From Desulfovibrionaceae bacterium (GTDB lineage: Bacteria > Desulfobacterota > Desulfovibrionia > Desulfovibrionales > Desulfovibrionaceae), in the NCBI GenBank assembly GCA_031082225.1, contig JAVHLG010000013.1, forward strand, positions 1-64,000: 64,000 nt of DNA. Reading direction: 5' to 3'. A program made the position numbers and the translations under genes. The notes beneath the pieces were generated by a model. That model saw only the letters and a list, made by a program, of their open reading frames with translations. It was not told where the DNA came from and made no database searches. Positions 26,936 through 35,555 of this stretch are shown piece after piece (the first letter of the stretch is position 1; every line of letters begins with the position of its first letter).

Positions 26936-27033
26936 TGCGTCCGGTACTTACCGTTATGGTTTGGCAAGCAGCAACACCTTGAATGTATGATTTTTATTCA
27001 CAAAAAAACAAAAGTGTTTTTTTGTGAACGCCA
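26936..27033 (+). repeat. ~95-base repeat, left copy
   Basis: This starts just after the DedA stop. The core CCGTTATGGTTT, then CAACACCTTGAATGTATGAT, ends in an AT hairpin CACAAAAAAACA/TGTTTTTTTGTG. An inverted copy lies at 30744-30839. The two differ at scattered positions and in the hairpin, so they are old or evolving copies. They enclose a glycosidase gene and an FG-GAP gene. Confidence 0.75.
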
Positions 27034-27075
27034 CACTCGCCCAGCCTGAGCCCCCCGGCATCCTGAAATCCCTGT

Positions 27076-27111
27076 GGGTCTGTCCGGCCTCCCGGCCGGG
27101 CAGACCCTTTT
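27076..27111 (+). terminator. Intrinsic terminator downstream of DedA
   Basis: GGGTCTG (27076-27082) pairs with CAGACCC (27101-27107), with a further GC-rich stem inside, and is followed by TTTT. It ends transcripts from the plus-strand DedA gene and lies just before the 3' end of the minus-strand glycosidase. Confidence 0.75.
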
Positions 27112-27126
27112 CATGCGGCCCCGGAC

Positions 27127-28752
27127 TCACGACCCCGCTGACGGTGCCGCATCCCCTCCCGCCCGCTCAAATCCCCGTCTGGGCGGCCAGGGAATGTCCA
27201 AAACCGTCAGGGACACGGCAGGCAGGCGCACCCGGGCCCTGCCCCCAGAAAACCGCACGGCCCCGCCCGGGGCCAGAACCGGCGACAGATCGTCCGGGCC
27301 CTTGCCGCGCCACACCAGCCGGTCGGCCCGGGCATCGTGCAGACCGGCCACGGAAAGCTCGATCTCCCGGGCCGTGTCCTTGTTGAGGCAAAAGACCGTC
27401 AGCCGCCCGGCCCGGCGGTCCACCGCGGCGAAGACCGGAACGTCCCCGGGCCCGCTCGTCGCGACCGGCCCGTCGCCCAGACGCCCGGCCACAAGCGACA
27501 GGGCCGTGCCCGTGGGCAGGGGCTGGTTCCCCGCGTCCAGGCCGTCCCACAATTCCGGCCTGACGGCGTTTTCCATCCACCGCGTGGCCCAGATCTGGAC
27601 CGTGTCCACCCGGGGATCGCAGACCCCCTGCCAGAGCATGTCCAGAAGCACCAGGGCATGCCCCAGGCTGTTTTCGTGTTTCCAGCCGTCGTTTCGGGGA
27701 TGGCCGTGCCAGTCGGCGGAGTTGATTTCCGTGAGCAGATAGCGCAGCCGACCGGCCAGCCCGGGCGGGCCGAAATCCCGGGCCGCCGCGTCGATCTGGG
27801 CCACCCCGTCCATGCGCACCGGGTTGGTGCGGTAATAGTCGTAGCCGAACCACTGCAGGCACGGATATTCATGCACGGACACGAAATCGATGTCGTTCCC
27901 GGCGATTTCAAAAACCGTCTTCCACCAGGGGGCGAAGCTTCCGGCCTTTTCGTCGTAGGCCCCCACGGCGTCGCGCAGGACCGGGCCGTTGGCCCCTATC
28001 TGTATGGAAGGATCCACAGCCTTCATGGCCCGGGAAAAGAGCACCAGATCCCGGGCGTAATCCTCGGCCCGGCAGCCGCCGTCGTAGGTGTCCAGATAGC
28101 TTTCGTTGCCGATCTCGAAATATTTGACGCCGTATTTTTTCTCCAGATTGGCGTAGCGCACCCAGGCCACGGCCGCCGCCAAAAGGTCTTCGCGGACGGG
28201 GACCGCGCCTCCGGGAGTGGGTGGCCGAAAGGCCGCATCGTGAGCCACCACCAGGACCGGTTCGGCCGGGACGCTGCGGCACAGGGCCATGAACTCGTCG
28301 AAATCCAGGGGGTTGGCGACGTACGCGTCCTTTCCCGGATCATACACCCGGGCGTCGTTGCTGGGCCACTCCTGGGGGCCGCGCCGGGCCAGATTGGGGT
28401 GCGGCCCGGCATAGGGCGGCGCGCTCCAAAAGGTCACGTCGGACTTGGCCCCGCCCGGGTAGCGCAGGGTTCCCGCCCCCATGGCCCGCAGGGTCTCGGC
28501 CAGGGGCCTGGCCCCGGGGCGGTTGGCGTCGTCGTCCAGGAGATAGTTGAGGTTGATGCCGGTCAGGCGCCGTATGCGGGCCGGATCGTCGGCGCGCAGG
28601 GCCGTCCCGGGATCCACGGACAGCCGGGCCACGCCGGGGACCGGGGGAGCGGCGGGGGCGGCGGGCGCGCAGACCGCAAAACAGGCGAAACATGCGGCGA
28701 CAAGAAACATGCGTCCCCACCATGCGGCGGGGGTACAGGCAAAACGGGTCAT
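27127..28752 (-). CDS. Secreted glycoside hydrolase, arabinofuranosidase-like (clan GH-A)
   Basis: A 541-residue protein with a signal peptide (MTRFACTPAAWWGRMFLVAA, Ala-rich cleavage region near 33). The (beta/alpha)8 domain shows LRYPGGAKSD near the start, KYFEIGNESYLDTYDGG with the acid/base Glu of the N-E motif, and LLTEINSADWHGHP with a likely nucleophile Glu. These fit GH51/GH79-like enzymes such as alpha-L-arabinofuranosidase; the exact substrate is open. A C-terminal beta domain (about 400-510) follows. It is divergent from the FG-GAP gene and both are enclosed by inverted repeats. A secreted glycosidase is unusual in a sulfate reducer. Confidence 0.78.
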   Translation of the reverse strand: MTRFACTPAAWWGRMFLVAACFACFAVCAPAAPAAPPVPGVARLSVDPGTALRADDPARIRRLTGINLNYLLDDDANRPGARPLAETLRAMGAGTLRYPGGAKSDVTFWSAPPYAGPHPNLARRGPQEWPSNDARVYDPGKDAYVANPLDFDEFMALCRSVPAEPVLVVAHDAAFRPPTPGGAVPVREDLLAAAVAWVRYANLEKKYGVKYFEIGNESYLDTYDGGCRAEDYARDLVLFSRAMKAVDPSIQIGANGPVLRDAVGAYDEKAGSFAPWWKTVFEIAGNDIDFVSVHEYPCLQWFGYDYYRTNPVRMDGVAQIDAAARDFGPPGLAGRLRYLLTEINSADWHGHPRNDGWKHENSLGHALVLLDMLWQGVCDPRVDTVQIWATRWMENAVRPELWDGLDAGNQPLPTGTALSLVAGRLGDGPVATSGPGDVPVFAAVDRRAGRLTVFCLNKDTAREIELSVAGLHDARADRLVWRGKGPDDLSPVLAPGGAVRFSGGRARVRLPAVSLTVLDIPWPPRRGFERAGGDAAPSAGS

Positions 28753-29067
28753 GGAACAATCCTTGAAAGACGGATAGACTGGGGATGGCTGATTATCAAC
28801 GGGGGGCTTCTAATCGCAAATCCGGCCCGCTGCAAGCACCGGAACATGTCGATTTCATGAAAAAAATGGCCCGGAGCGTGTTGTGCAAAAATGTCCCGCC
28901 GCTATGTGCAAGAGCCCGGACATGTGCACATCTCTTCACTTGATACGCGCCAGCGTTGATAGTATTGCGATGGCCGCGTCACGGGAAAGTCGAACGACTC
29001 AACGCGTTATCGTCGTCCGTCGTTTCCCGGCAAACACTGGCCCCGACCGGGGCCCGGAGGAATCCGA
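28753..29067. other. Divergent promoter region
   Basis: This 315-base region lies between divergent genes and must hold two promoters. It is less GC-rich than the genes. Short repeats of TGTGCA (near 28880, 28908 and 28924) are visible. I could not assign a sigma factor class, and there is no open frame of note. Confidence 0.4.
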
Positions 29068-30741
29068 ATGACCCAGTCCAAACTGTATCTGCCCATTGCC
29101 CTGGCGCTTGTGCTGCTTGTTCCGGCGCTCGGGCACACCCAGACGAAAACCTTCGCCGTGACCCAGTTCACGGTGCACGGCCCCGACAAGTATCAGTACC
29201 TCAAGCAGGGCATCCAAAGCATGGTCGTCTCCCGCCTGAGTTGGCCCGGGAGGCTCCAGGCCATGGACGCGACCAAGGTTGACGCGGCCCAGCCCGCGCC
29301 GCCCGCCTCCGAGGCCGAGGCCCTGGCGCTCCTCAAAAAGCTCCACGCCGACTACATCGTCTACGGCAGCCTGACCATCGCCGGGGAAGAGGCCAGCCTG
29401 GACATGCATTTCCTCGACGCCGCCGGGAAATCCTGGCCCAAGGCCGTGCAGGCCAAACTCGCCAATCTGGTTCCCGCCATGGAGAAGGCCGTCAAGGAGG
29501 CCGGGGCTGAAATCTTCCAGCGTCCGCCAAGCCCCTCCCAGGCTGCCGGCGCAGGCCCCGGCGGCAAGACGCCCCTGCCGCCCAACGCCGCATTTCTGGC
29601 CAGCCAGGCCGACAATGACTCACAGAAAAGCTACCTGAACCCCAACTTCCGGTATGCCGGACCGACCCAGACCCCCGGCGTCTGGCGCAGCCAGGCCCTG
29701 CCCTACGCCTCGTCCGGAATCGCCGTGGGCGACGTCACCGGCGACGGGAAAAACGAGATCGTGGTCCTCGGCACGGCGAGCGTGGAGGTGTTCCGCTATA
29801 CCAACGAGCAGCTCGTTCCCGTGGCCAAATACGAACCGCCCACCAACTTCCAACTGCTCAACGTCAGCACCTTCGACATCAACGGCGACGGCAGCGCGGA
29901 GATCATCGTTTCCGCCAGATACTTCAAGGAACCCCGGTCGTTTGTGCTGGAGCATGTCGGCGGCAAGCTCGAACTCAAGCACCGCGACATCGCCCTGTAC
30001 CTGAACGTGGCCACCCTCCCGCCCGACTTCACGCGCGCCCTGGTGGGTTCGCGTCCCGATCCCCGGGAGGTGTTCACCCGGGGCGTGTCCCAGGTCTCCT
30101 TCAATGGCGGCCAGGCCGTGATGGGCAGCACCATCTCGCTGCCCAAGAAGGCCAATGCCTTCAACTTCGCGTTTCTGCCTGAAAAGGCCGGCTATCGGGT
30201 GATCCTGGCCGAAGACGACCATCTGGGGGTGTACTCCGCCAAGGGCGAACGCGTGGCCCTCACCGAAGAGGAATACGCCGGATCCGGCATCGGGGTCGAA
30301 CACGATCCCATGATGGCCCCCATGGATCGTCCGCGCAACGACTACCTGTGGCTTTACTATTACATCCCGCTGCCGATTCTGGTGGCCAACCTGGACACCG
30401 ACCCGCACCACGAGATACTGGTCAGCCGCAACATCTCCGTGGCCGCCCAGTTCTTCGAAAACTACCGGTCGTTTTCCCAGGGTGAGATCCACGCCCTGTA
30501 TTGGGACGGCGTGGGCCTCAACCTCAAGTGGAAGACCCGGCGCATCAAGGGCACCATCACCGGCTATGCCCTGGCCGACATCTACAACGACGGGAAGCCG
30601 CAGTTGGTGGTCGCCCTGAACACCTGGCCCGGGGCCATGGGCGTGATGAACCGCAAGACCGTGATCATGGCCTACAGCCTGGACACCGAGGGCGCGGGCA
30701 GCGCCGGAACGGAATACGGAAACGTGCAGGACATCGACTAG
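29068..30741 (+). CDS. Exported FG-GAP/VCBS repeat protein with LpoB/TolB-like N-terminal domain
   Basis: A 557-residue protein with a signal peptide (MTQSKLYLPIALALVLLVPA, cleavage near GHTQ). Residues about 25-150 resemble the domain of TolB/CsgG/LpoB-type envelope proteins (FAVTQFTVHGPDKYQYLKQG, then DYIVYGSL). From about 200 a beta-propeller of FG-GAP type carries calcium-loop motifs DVTGDGKNEIVVL, DINGDGSAEIIVS, DTDPHHEILVS and DIYNDGKPQLVVA. It probably acts in the periplasm or on the outer membrane, perhaps binding an envelope partner or polysaccharide. GGAGGA precedes the ATG. It stands alone, with hairpins downstream. Confidence 0.8.
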   Translation: MTQSKLYLPIALALVLLVPALGHTQTKTFAVTQFTVHGPDKYQYLKQGIQSMVVSRLSWPGRLQAMDATKVDAAQPAPPASEAEALALLKKLHADYIVYGSLTIAGEEASLDMHFLDAAGKSWPKAVQAKLANLVPAMEKAVKEAGAEIFQRPPSPSQAAGAGPGGKTPLPPNAAFLASQADNDSQKSYLNPNFRYAGPTQTPGVWRSQALPYASSGIAVGDVTGDGKNEIVVLGTASVEVFRYTNEQLVPVAKYEPPTNFQLLNVSTFDINGDGSAEIIVSARYFKEPRSFVLEHVGGKLELKHRDIALYLNVATLPPDFTRALVGSRPDPREVFTRGVSQVSFNGGQAVMGSTISLPKKANAFNFAFLPEKAGYRVILAEDDHLGVYSAKGERVALTEEEYAGSGIGVEHDPMMAPMDRPRNDYLWLYYYIPLPILVANLDTDPHHEILVSRNISVAAQFFENYRSFSQGEIHALYWDGVGLNLKWKTRRIKGTITGYALADIYNDGKPQLVVALNTWPGAMGVMNRKTVIMAYSLDTEGAGSAGTEYGNVQDID

Positions 30742-30743
30742 TG

Positions 30744-30839
30744 CGGCGTACACAAAAAAGCATTTTTGTTTTTTGTGGAAAAATCATACATTCAAGGTGT
30801 TGCCGTTTGTTAAACCATAACGGGAATTCCCGAACGCGA
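30744..30839 (-). repeat. ~95-base repeat, right copy (inverted)
   Basis: Reverse complement of the repeat at 26936-27033. It starts just after the FG-GAP stop with the AT hairpin CACAAAAAAGCA/TTGTTTTTTGTG, then ATCATACATTCAAGGTGTTG and AAACCATAACGG. Its position directly behind a stop codon mirrors the left copy. Confidence 0.75.
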
Positions 30840-30859
30840 CACTAGCCTGGAAAACCCCT

Positions 30860-30919
30860 GGACGGCCGCTTTCCGCCGTCCGCAACGCAGCACAAGGCCG
30901 TCCCCCCGGGGACGGCCTT
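30860..30919 (+). terminator. Two GC hairpins after the FG-GAP gene
   Basis: GGACGGC/GCCGTCC (30860-30881) is followed by a perfect 12-bp hairpin AAGGCCGTCCCC/GGGGACGGCCTT (30894-30919). The stems share the sequence GGACGGC, so alternative pairing between them is possible. They probably end transcription before the permease genes, or attenuate them. Confidence 0.55.
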
Positions 30920-31056
30920 GCCCTGTCCCGGCCGGGCCGGGCGTGTGGCGCGGCCCTTTCCCAAAAACATCCAATCGCAAGCGGCGTGCGCTTGCCGGAT
31001 GGGCGCGACGCCCCGCCTTCGCCCCATCTGGCCACGCCCGGGGAGCCGTTTTTCCG

Positions 31057-31929
31057 GTGGTCATCCAGTATCTGGCGCAAATCGTGAATTCCGGTCTGGC
31101 CCTGGGCGCGGTCTACGGGCTCATGGCCATCGGGTTCGCCCTTATCTTCAATTCCAGCCGCCTGATCAATTTCGCCCAGGGGGAACTGCTGCTTATCGGC
31201 GGCCTGACCCTGCACAGCCTGACCCAGGCCCTGCACCTGCCGCCCCTGGCGGCCCTGGCCGCCGCCGCGATCTTCGGCTATCTCCTCGGGCACGCCCTGT
31301 ACGCCTCGACCCTGGGCGTCTCCATCAACGCCTCGCCCCTGCGCCAACTGATGCTCACCGTGGCCGCCAGCCTGTGCTGGCAGGGCGTGGCCATCGTGGT
31401 CTGGGGCAAAAACCCCGTCATGCTGCCCCAACTCCTGCCCCTGCCGCCCGTGCGCCTGGGGCTTGTGTTTCTCAGCCAGGACACGCTCACGGCCCTGGTC
31501 CTGGCCCTGGCCAGCGTCTTTTTCCTGTCGGCCTTTTTAAGCAGCACCCGGACCGGACGGGCCATCCGGGCCGTGTCCATGAATCCCGTGGCCGCACGGC
31601 TGCAGGGCATCCGCCCCGGGCAGTGTCACGCCCTGTCCTTCGCCCTGGCCGGGGTGTTGGCGGCCATGGCCGCCATGGCCGTGGGCCCCCAGACCATGCT
31701 GCGCTACGACATGGGCCTGGGCCTTGGACTCAAGGGCTTCGTGGCCGCCACCATCGGCGGCTACGCCTCGGTGCCCCGGGTCTTTCTGGGCGGCGTGGCC
31801 CTGGGGCTGGCCGAGGCCGCCCTGGTGCTGCTGCTGTCCGGGGAACTCAAGGAAACCGTCACCTACATCCTGCTCATCGGCCTTCTGGTCCTGGCCCCCG
31901 GGAAGCAGGAAACGGCGCACCCGGCATGA
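31057..31929 (+). CDS. Branched-chain amino acid-type ABC permease, LivH family
   Basis: A 290-residue inner-membrane permease. The start is taken as GTG at 31057 (VVIQYLAQIVNSGLALGAVY), with GGGGAG 11 bases upstream; upstream in-frame sequence is not protein-like. Typical LivH features are YGLMAIGFALIFNSSRLINF, AQGELLLIGG, and the cytoplasmic ATPase-contact loop RTGRAIRAVSMNPVAARLQG. It overlaps the next gene by four bases (ATGA). It pairs with the LivM-type permease and the binding protein that follow; the ATPase genes livG/livF are absent here. Confidence 0.87.
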   Translation: MVIQYLAQIVNSGLALGAVYGLMAIGFALIFNSSRLINFAQGELLLIGGLTLHSLTQALHLPPLAALAAAAIFGYLLGHALYASTLGVSINASPLRQLMLTVAASLCWQGVAIVVWGKNPVMLPQLLPLPPVRLGLVFLSQDTLTALVLALASVFFLSAFLSSTRTGRAIRAVSMNPVAARLQGIRPGQCHALSFALAGVLAAMAAMAVGPQTMLRYDMGLGLGLKGFVAATIGGYASVPRVFLGGVALGLAEAALVLLLSGELKETVTYILLIGLLVLAPGKQETAHPA

Positions 31930-32897
31930 CCCTCGCCATCACCAAAGGCGCCCGCAACGCCCTGGTTTTTTTTGCGATCCTCGCGACGGTGGGTTTTTTT
32001 CTTCCCGACTACCGGCTTCTGGTGGTCAACCAGCACCTGTTTTTGGCCTTAAACGTCCTGGCGCTGAATTTCTGTCTCGGGCTGGGCGGCCAGATATCCC
32101 TGGCCCAGGGCGGGATGGCCGGGATCGGGGCCTACGCCTCGGTGATCGCCCATAGCCATTTTCCCCAGGCCTCGGTGATCGTGGTTCCGGTCGTGGTGCT
32201 TGCCGCCTTCGGCTTCGCGGCGGCCGTCAGCCGTCCCATGGAGCGGCTGGGCGAGGGTTTTCTGGCCATGGCCACGCTCGGCGTGTCGCTGATCTTCACC
32301 AACGTGGTGCTGACCATGGGCGAGGTCACCGGCGGTTCCGCGGGGCTCATGGTGGATTCCCGGCTGTATGTGCCCGGCCTGGGGGAGCTGTCTGGAGACC
32401 GGACTTTCTTTTTTCTGTTTTTGTCGGTGATGGCCTGCGGCTGCTGGATGTTCGCGGCCCTCAAGGACAGCCGTCCGGGCCGGGCGCTTCTGGCCTGCAA
32501 GGACGATCCCCTGGCCGCGTCGAGCTGCGGCATCGACCGGGCCGCCCTGCGCTCCCTGTCCTTCGGCCTGGGGGGGGCCGTTTCGGCCATGGCCGGGGTG
32601 CTGCACGCCCACTACGGCGGCTTCATCAACCCCGAGCAGTTCAGCCTGGAGCTGTCGCTCAAGGCCCTGCTGTTTCTGGTCATCGGCGGGCCGGGCAACC
32701 TTGTGCGGCCCCTGGCGGCGGTCATGATCCTGGAGACCGTCATGTCCGGCATGCAGTTTCTGGGCGAGGCCCGCACCCTGGCCCACGGCCTGTTGCTCAC
32801 CGCCGCCCTGCTGGCGGGATACTGGCGCTCGATACGGCCCATCCCGATGTTGACCATCGCCGCACGATCTGTTGCCCCAGGCCGCAAACCCATGTAA
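31926..32897 (+). CDS. Branched-chain amino acid-type ABC permease, LivM family
   Basis: A 323-residue permease with about eight to ten helices. LivM landmarks are ALNVLALNFCLGLGGQISLA, AQGGMAGIGAYASV, FLAMATLGVSLIFTN and the loop DSRPGRALLACKDDPLAASS, which docks the ATPase. GLFHAHYGGFINPEQFSL is the expected region, here read as VLHAHYGGFINPEQFSL. The final ~25 residues are an extra tail. Its start overlaps the LivH stop, so the two subunits are made in equal amounts. With the binding protein it would import hydrophobic amino acids, short amides or urea; the sequence does not say which. Confidence 0.88.
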   Translation: MTLAITKGARNALVFFAILATVGFFLPDYRLLVVNQHLFLALNVLALNFCLGLGGQISLAQGGMAGIGAYASVIAHSHFPQASVIVVPVVVLAAFGFAAAVSRPMERLGEGFLAMATLGVSLIFTNVVLTMGEVTGGSAGLMVDSRLYVPGLGELSGDRTFFFLFLSVMACGCWMFAALKDSRPGRALLACKDDPLAASSCGIDRAALRSLSFGLGGAVSAMAGVLHAHYGGFINPEQFSLELSLKALLFLVIGGPGNLVRPLAAVMILETVMSGMQFLGEARTLAHGLLLTAALLAGYWRSIRPIPMLTIAARSVAPGRKPM

Positions 32898-32947
32898 CAC
32901 CCTCCCTGCGCCCGTTTCCGGCGACATCCTTCCCGGAGGTTCCCGCC

Positions 32948-34120
32948 ATGTTCCCCCGCATCCTGATCGTTCTGGCTGTTTTATTCCTGTGTGGCACACC
33001 GGCCCTGGCCGCCGAGGCCACCGGCGACCCCATCCTGGTGGGCGGCCTTTTCGCCCAGTCCGGCCCGGCCGCCTTCGTGGGCACCCCCAGCCGTCTGGTG
33101 GCGGAGATGACCGTCAATAAAATCAACGCCGCCGGGGGCATCCTCGGACGCCCCCTCAAACTCATCATCCACGACACCGAATCCAACCCCGACGTGGCCC
33201 TGCGCCTGGCCCGCCAGCTCGTGGAGGCCGAAAACGTCCTGGCCATCATCGGCCCCACCTCCACCGGCGAAGGTCTGGCCGTGAAAAAATACACCGAAGA
33301 GAAAAAGGTGCCGACCATCATGACCGTGGGCGGCGATCCGGTCATCGCCGGGGGCAACTTCGGCCCCTTCACCTGGACCTTCAAGACCCCCCAGCGCACC
33401 TCCACGGCCGTGGAAAAGATCTACGACCACCTCAAGGCCAAGGGCGTCACCTCCCTGGCGGTCATGACCGCCAAGGACGCCTTCGGCCAGGACGGCCTCA
33501 ACCACCTGAAAAACCTGGCCGGAAAATACGGCATGGAGATCATGGCCGAGGAAACCTTCGACCCCAAGGGCACCGACTTCTCGGCCCAGGCCTTCAAGCT
33601 GGCCACGGCCTCGCCCAAGGCGGTCATCATCTGGACCATCGGCCCGGCCGGGGCCATCGCCGCCAAAAACTTCGCCGCCCTGCCCGGAAACAAGCCCCTG
33701 GTGGTGGAGTGCCACGGCCAGCCCGGGCCGGAATTCCTGCAACTGGCCGGGCCCGCCGCTGAAGGCGTGATCATGCCCGCCACCAAGCTCATGGCCCCGG
33801 ACTCCCTGCCCGCCGCAGACCCCCAGGCCGCCGTGGTCAAGGCGTTTATCGCCGACTACGACAAGGAAGGCATCCAGGCCAAGTTCCCCTTGAACACCCA
33901 TTCGGGCTATGCCTACGACGCCCTGATCCTGCTTCAGGCCGGACTCCAGAAGGCGGGCAAGGCCGATCCCGCCGCCCTGCGCGACGCCCTGGAGTCCCTC
34001 ACGGGCGTGGTGGGCGTCTCGGGCGTGTTCACCATCACCCCCGAAGACCATAACGGCCTGACCACCGACTCCATGGTCATGCTCGAAGTCAAAGACGGCG
34101 CCTACGCCGTGGCGAAATAG
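32948..34120 (+). CDS. Periplasmic substrate-binding protein, LivK/amide-urea type
   Basis: A 390-residue type I periplasmic binding protein. The signal peptide MFPRILIVLAVLFLCGTPAL is followed by AAEATGDPILVGG. Typical features are AEMTVNKINAAGGILGRPLK, HDTESNPDVALRLARQLVE, IGPTSTGEGLAV and a C-terminal GVSGVFTITPEDHNGL. It delivers ligand to the LivH/LivM permeases encoded just upstream. GGAGG lies 10 bases before the ATG. A hairpin terminator follows at 34148. An ATPase must be supplied from another locus. Confidence 0.9.
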   Translation: MFPRILIVLAVLFLCGTPALAAEATGDPILVGGLFAQSGPAAFVGTPSRLVAEMTVNKINAAGGILGRPLKLIIHDTESNPDVALRLARQLVEAENVLAIIGPTSTGEGLAVKKYTEEKKVPTIMTVGGDPVIAGGNFGPFTWTFKTPQRTSTAVEKIYDHLKAKGVTSLAVMTAKDAFGQDGLNHLKNLAGKYGMEIMAEETFDPKGTDFSAQAFKLATASPKAVIIWTIGPAGAIAAKNFAALPGNKPLVVECHGQPGPEFLQLAGPAAEGVIMPATKLMAPDSLPAADPQAAVVKAFIADYDKEGIQAKFPLNTHSGYAYDALILLQAGLQKAGKADPAALRDALESLTGVVGVSGVFTITPEDHNGLTTDSMVMLEVKDGAYAVAK

Positions 34121-34147
34121 AGACGAACAGGGGAGAAAGAGAATATC

Positions 34148-34180
34148 GGGGGGAACCTTTTTTCAAAAAAGGCTCCCCCC
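34148..34180 (+). terminator. Hairpin terminator after the binding-protein gene
   Basis: GGGGGGAACCTTTTTT pairs with AAAAAAGGCTCCCCCC around a single base, with one mismatch. It is the same design as the hairpin at 17598-17629, which suggests a repeated terminator family in this genome. Confidence 0.7.
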
Positions 34181-34228
34181 GAACCCCCTTCCCAATAACG
34201 TTGGCGGGGGGTGGGAGTGGAACGCAGG

Positions 34229-35227
34229 ATGGGGGAGAAGGTTGCGCTGGTGGGCGTGGAGCAGTCCGAGGCGGGAAGAAAGCTTGTGGATTTCATCAAA
34301 CGCCGGGCCGGGAAAGACGTCCCCACCTCCGCCGTCATGCGCTGGATCCGCACCGGACAGGTGCGGTTGGACGGCCGCCGCGCCGGGCCCTATGACCGGG
34401 TGGCGGGCGGACAGACGGTCCGCATCCCGCCGTTTCGCCCGGGGGAGAAAGGGACCGGGGAACACGGCATGGCGCATGGCCCGGACGCCTTGCCGTTGCC
34501 GCCGGTGGTCTTCGAGGGCGACGGCCTCATGGTCCTGGCCAAGCCCGCCGGGCTCCCCGTACAACCCGGCACGGGCCATGCCGATTCCGTCCAGACCCGT
34601 CTGGCCGCCGCCTATTCCGATGCGGCCTTCATCCCGGCTCCGGTCCACCGCCTGGACAAGGACACCACCGGACTGCTTGTCGTCGCCGCCACCCACCACG
34701 CCGCCCGGGCGGCCTCCGAGGCCTTTCGCACGGCGGGCGTAAAAAAGGACTATCTGGCCTGGGTGCACGGGACATGGCGGCTGTGCGCCCTGGGGGAGAC
34801 CATCCCCCTGTGCGACCGGCTGGCCAAGACCGGCCCGGCCGGACGCGAAAAGGTGCACTCTGGGCAGGCGGCCGGGCATGAGGCCCTGGCCCTGGCCACG
34901 CCCCTTGTGGCGACCCCTGAGCGGTCGCTTGTGCGGCTGCGGCTTGTGACCGGCAAGACCCACCAGCTTCGGGTCCAACTGGCCTCCCGGGGACACCCGA
35001 TCCTGGGCGACGCCAAATACGGCCCGCCCGGCCAGGGGCATGGCGGCGGTCTGTGCCTGCACTGCTGGCGCATGGCCCTTTTGGGCATGTCCTTCGAATT
35101 GCCGCCGCCCTGGGATGGTGAACTGGCCGTGCCGCCCGAGGCGCTTACGACCCTCGCGAAAATGACGGGGGATGGCGGAGAAATCGGCGATCCTGACCCT
35201 ACAACAAAATCCGGTAGTCGATTTTGA
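34229..35227 (+). CDS. RluA-family pseudouridine synthase
   Basis: A 332-residue enzyme that converts uridine to pseudouridine in rRNA or tRNA. An N-terminal S4-like RNA-binding domain (about 10-75; KLVDFIKRRAGKDVPTSAVM, GQVRLDGRRAG) precedes the catalytic domain with PVHRLDKDTTGLLVVA carrying the active-site aspartate. LRLVTGKTHQLRVQLASRGH and GDAKYG are also typical. RluC-like versus RluD-like specificity is unclear. The ATG at 34229 follows GGGAG; a GTG at 34211 is possible. The 3' end overlaps the convergent antitoxin gene by 29 bases. A second RluA-type enzyme is fused to CoaE at 45736-47484. Confidence 0.9.
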   Translation: MGEKVALVGVEQSEAGRKLVDFIKRRAGKDVPTSAVMRWIRTGQVRLDGRRAGPYDRVAGGQTVRIPPFRPGEKGTGEHGMAHGPDALPLPPVVFEGDGLMVLAKPAGLPVQPGTGHADSVQTRLAAAYSDAAFIPAPVHRLDKDTTGLLVVAATHHAARAASEAFRTAGVKKDYLAWVHGTWRLCALGETIPLCDRLAKTGPAGREKVHSGQAAGHEALALATPLVATPERSLVRLRLVTGKTHQLRVQLASRGHPILGDAKYGPPGQGHGGGLCLHCWRMALLGMSFELPPPWDGELAVPPEALTTLAKMTGDGGEIGDPDPTTKSGSRF

Positions 35228-35555
35228 GAACCTCGGCCAACCGTCTGGCGCGCTCCTTGCCGATGGGCATACGGCCGTTTTCCATGGACGAGATGTGTCC
35301 CTGGGGGATGCCCGTCAGCGCGGCCAGGGCCTTCTGGGTCAGGCCCTCCTTGCCCCTGGCCCCGCGCAGGGCCACGGCCCACTCCGCACCCCCCCGGTAC
35401 TGCGGAAACAGTTCCCGCCAGGGGACGGGCTCGGAGACCTCGGCCAGGCCGAGATCCTGCGCCATCCGGGCCAGCTTGCGCATCTTCCCGGCCGGGCCGG
35501 AAAACCGCAGTTCCATGATCGCTTCAGTAGGGGGCTTTTTCGTGGGTTCCAACAT
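35199..35555 (-). CDS. XRE-family antitoxin (HigA-like)
   Basis: A 118-residue protein with a C-terminal helix-turn-helix (LTQKALAALTGIPQGHISSM, about 73-92) and a variable N-terminal part that would cover the toxin. It follows the toxin gene, the order seen in higBA-type modules. GGAGGTGACCT directly precedes the ATG at 35555, inside the toxin's last codons, giving a 32-base overlap. An ATG at 35516, seven bases after the toxin stop, is the alternative start. It is expected to bind the toxin and repress the operon. Confidence 0.8.
   Translation of the reverse strand: MLEPTKKPPTEAIMELRFSGPAGKMRKLARMAQDLGLAEVSEPVPWRELFPQYRGGAEWAVALRGARGKEGLTQKALAALTGIPQGHISSMENGRMPIGKERARRLAEVLKIDYRILL

Noticed and set aside
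28860-28905. TGGCCCGGAGCGTGTTGTGC as a sigma-54 promoter
   Set aside because: The spacing between the GG and GC elements is wrong for RpoN.
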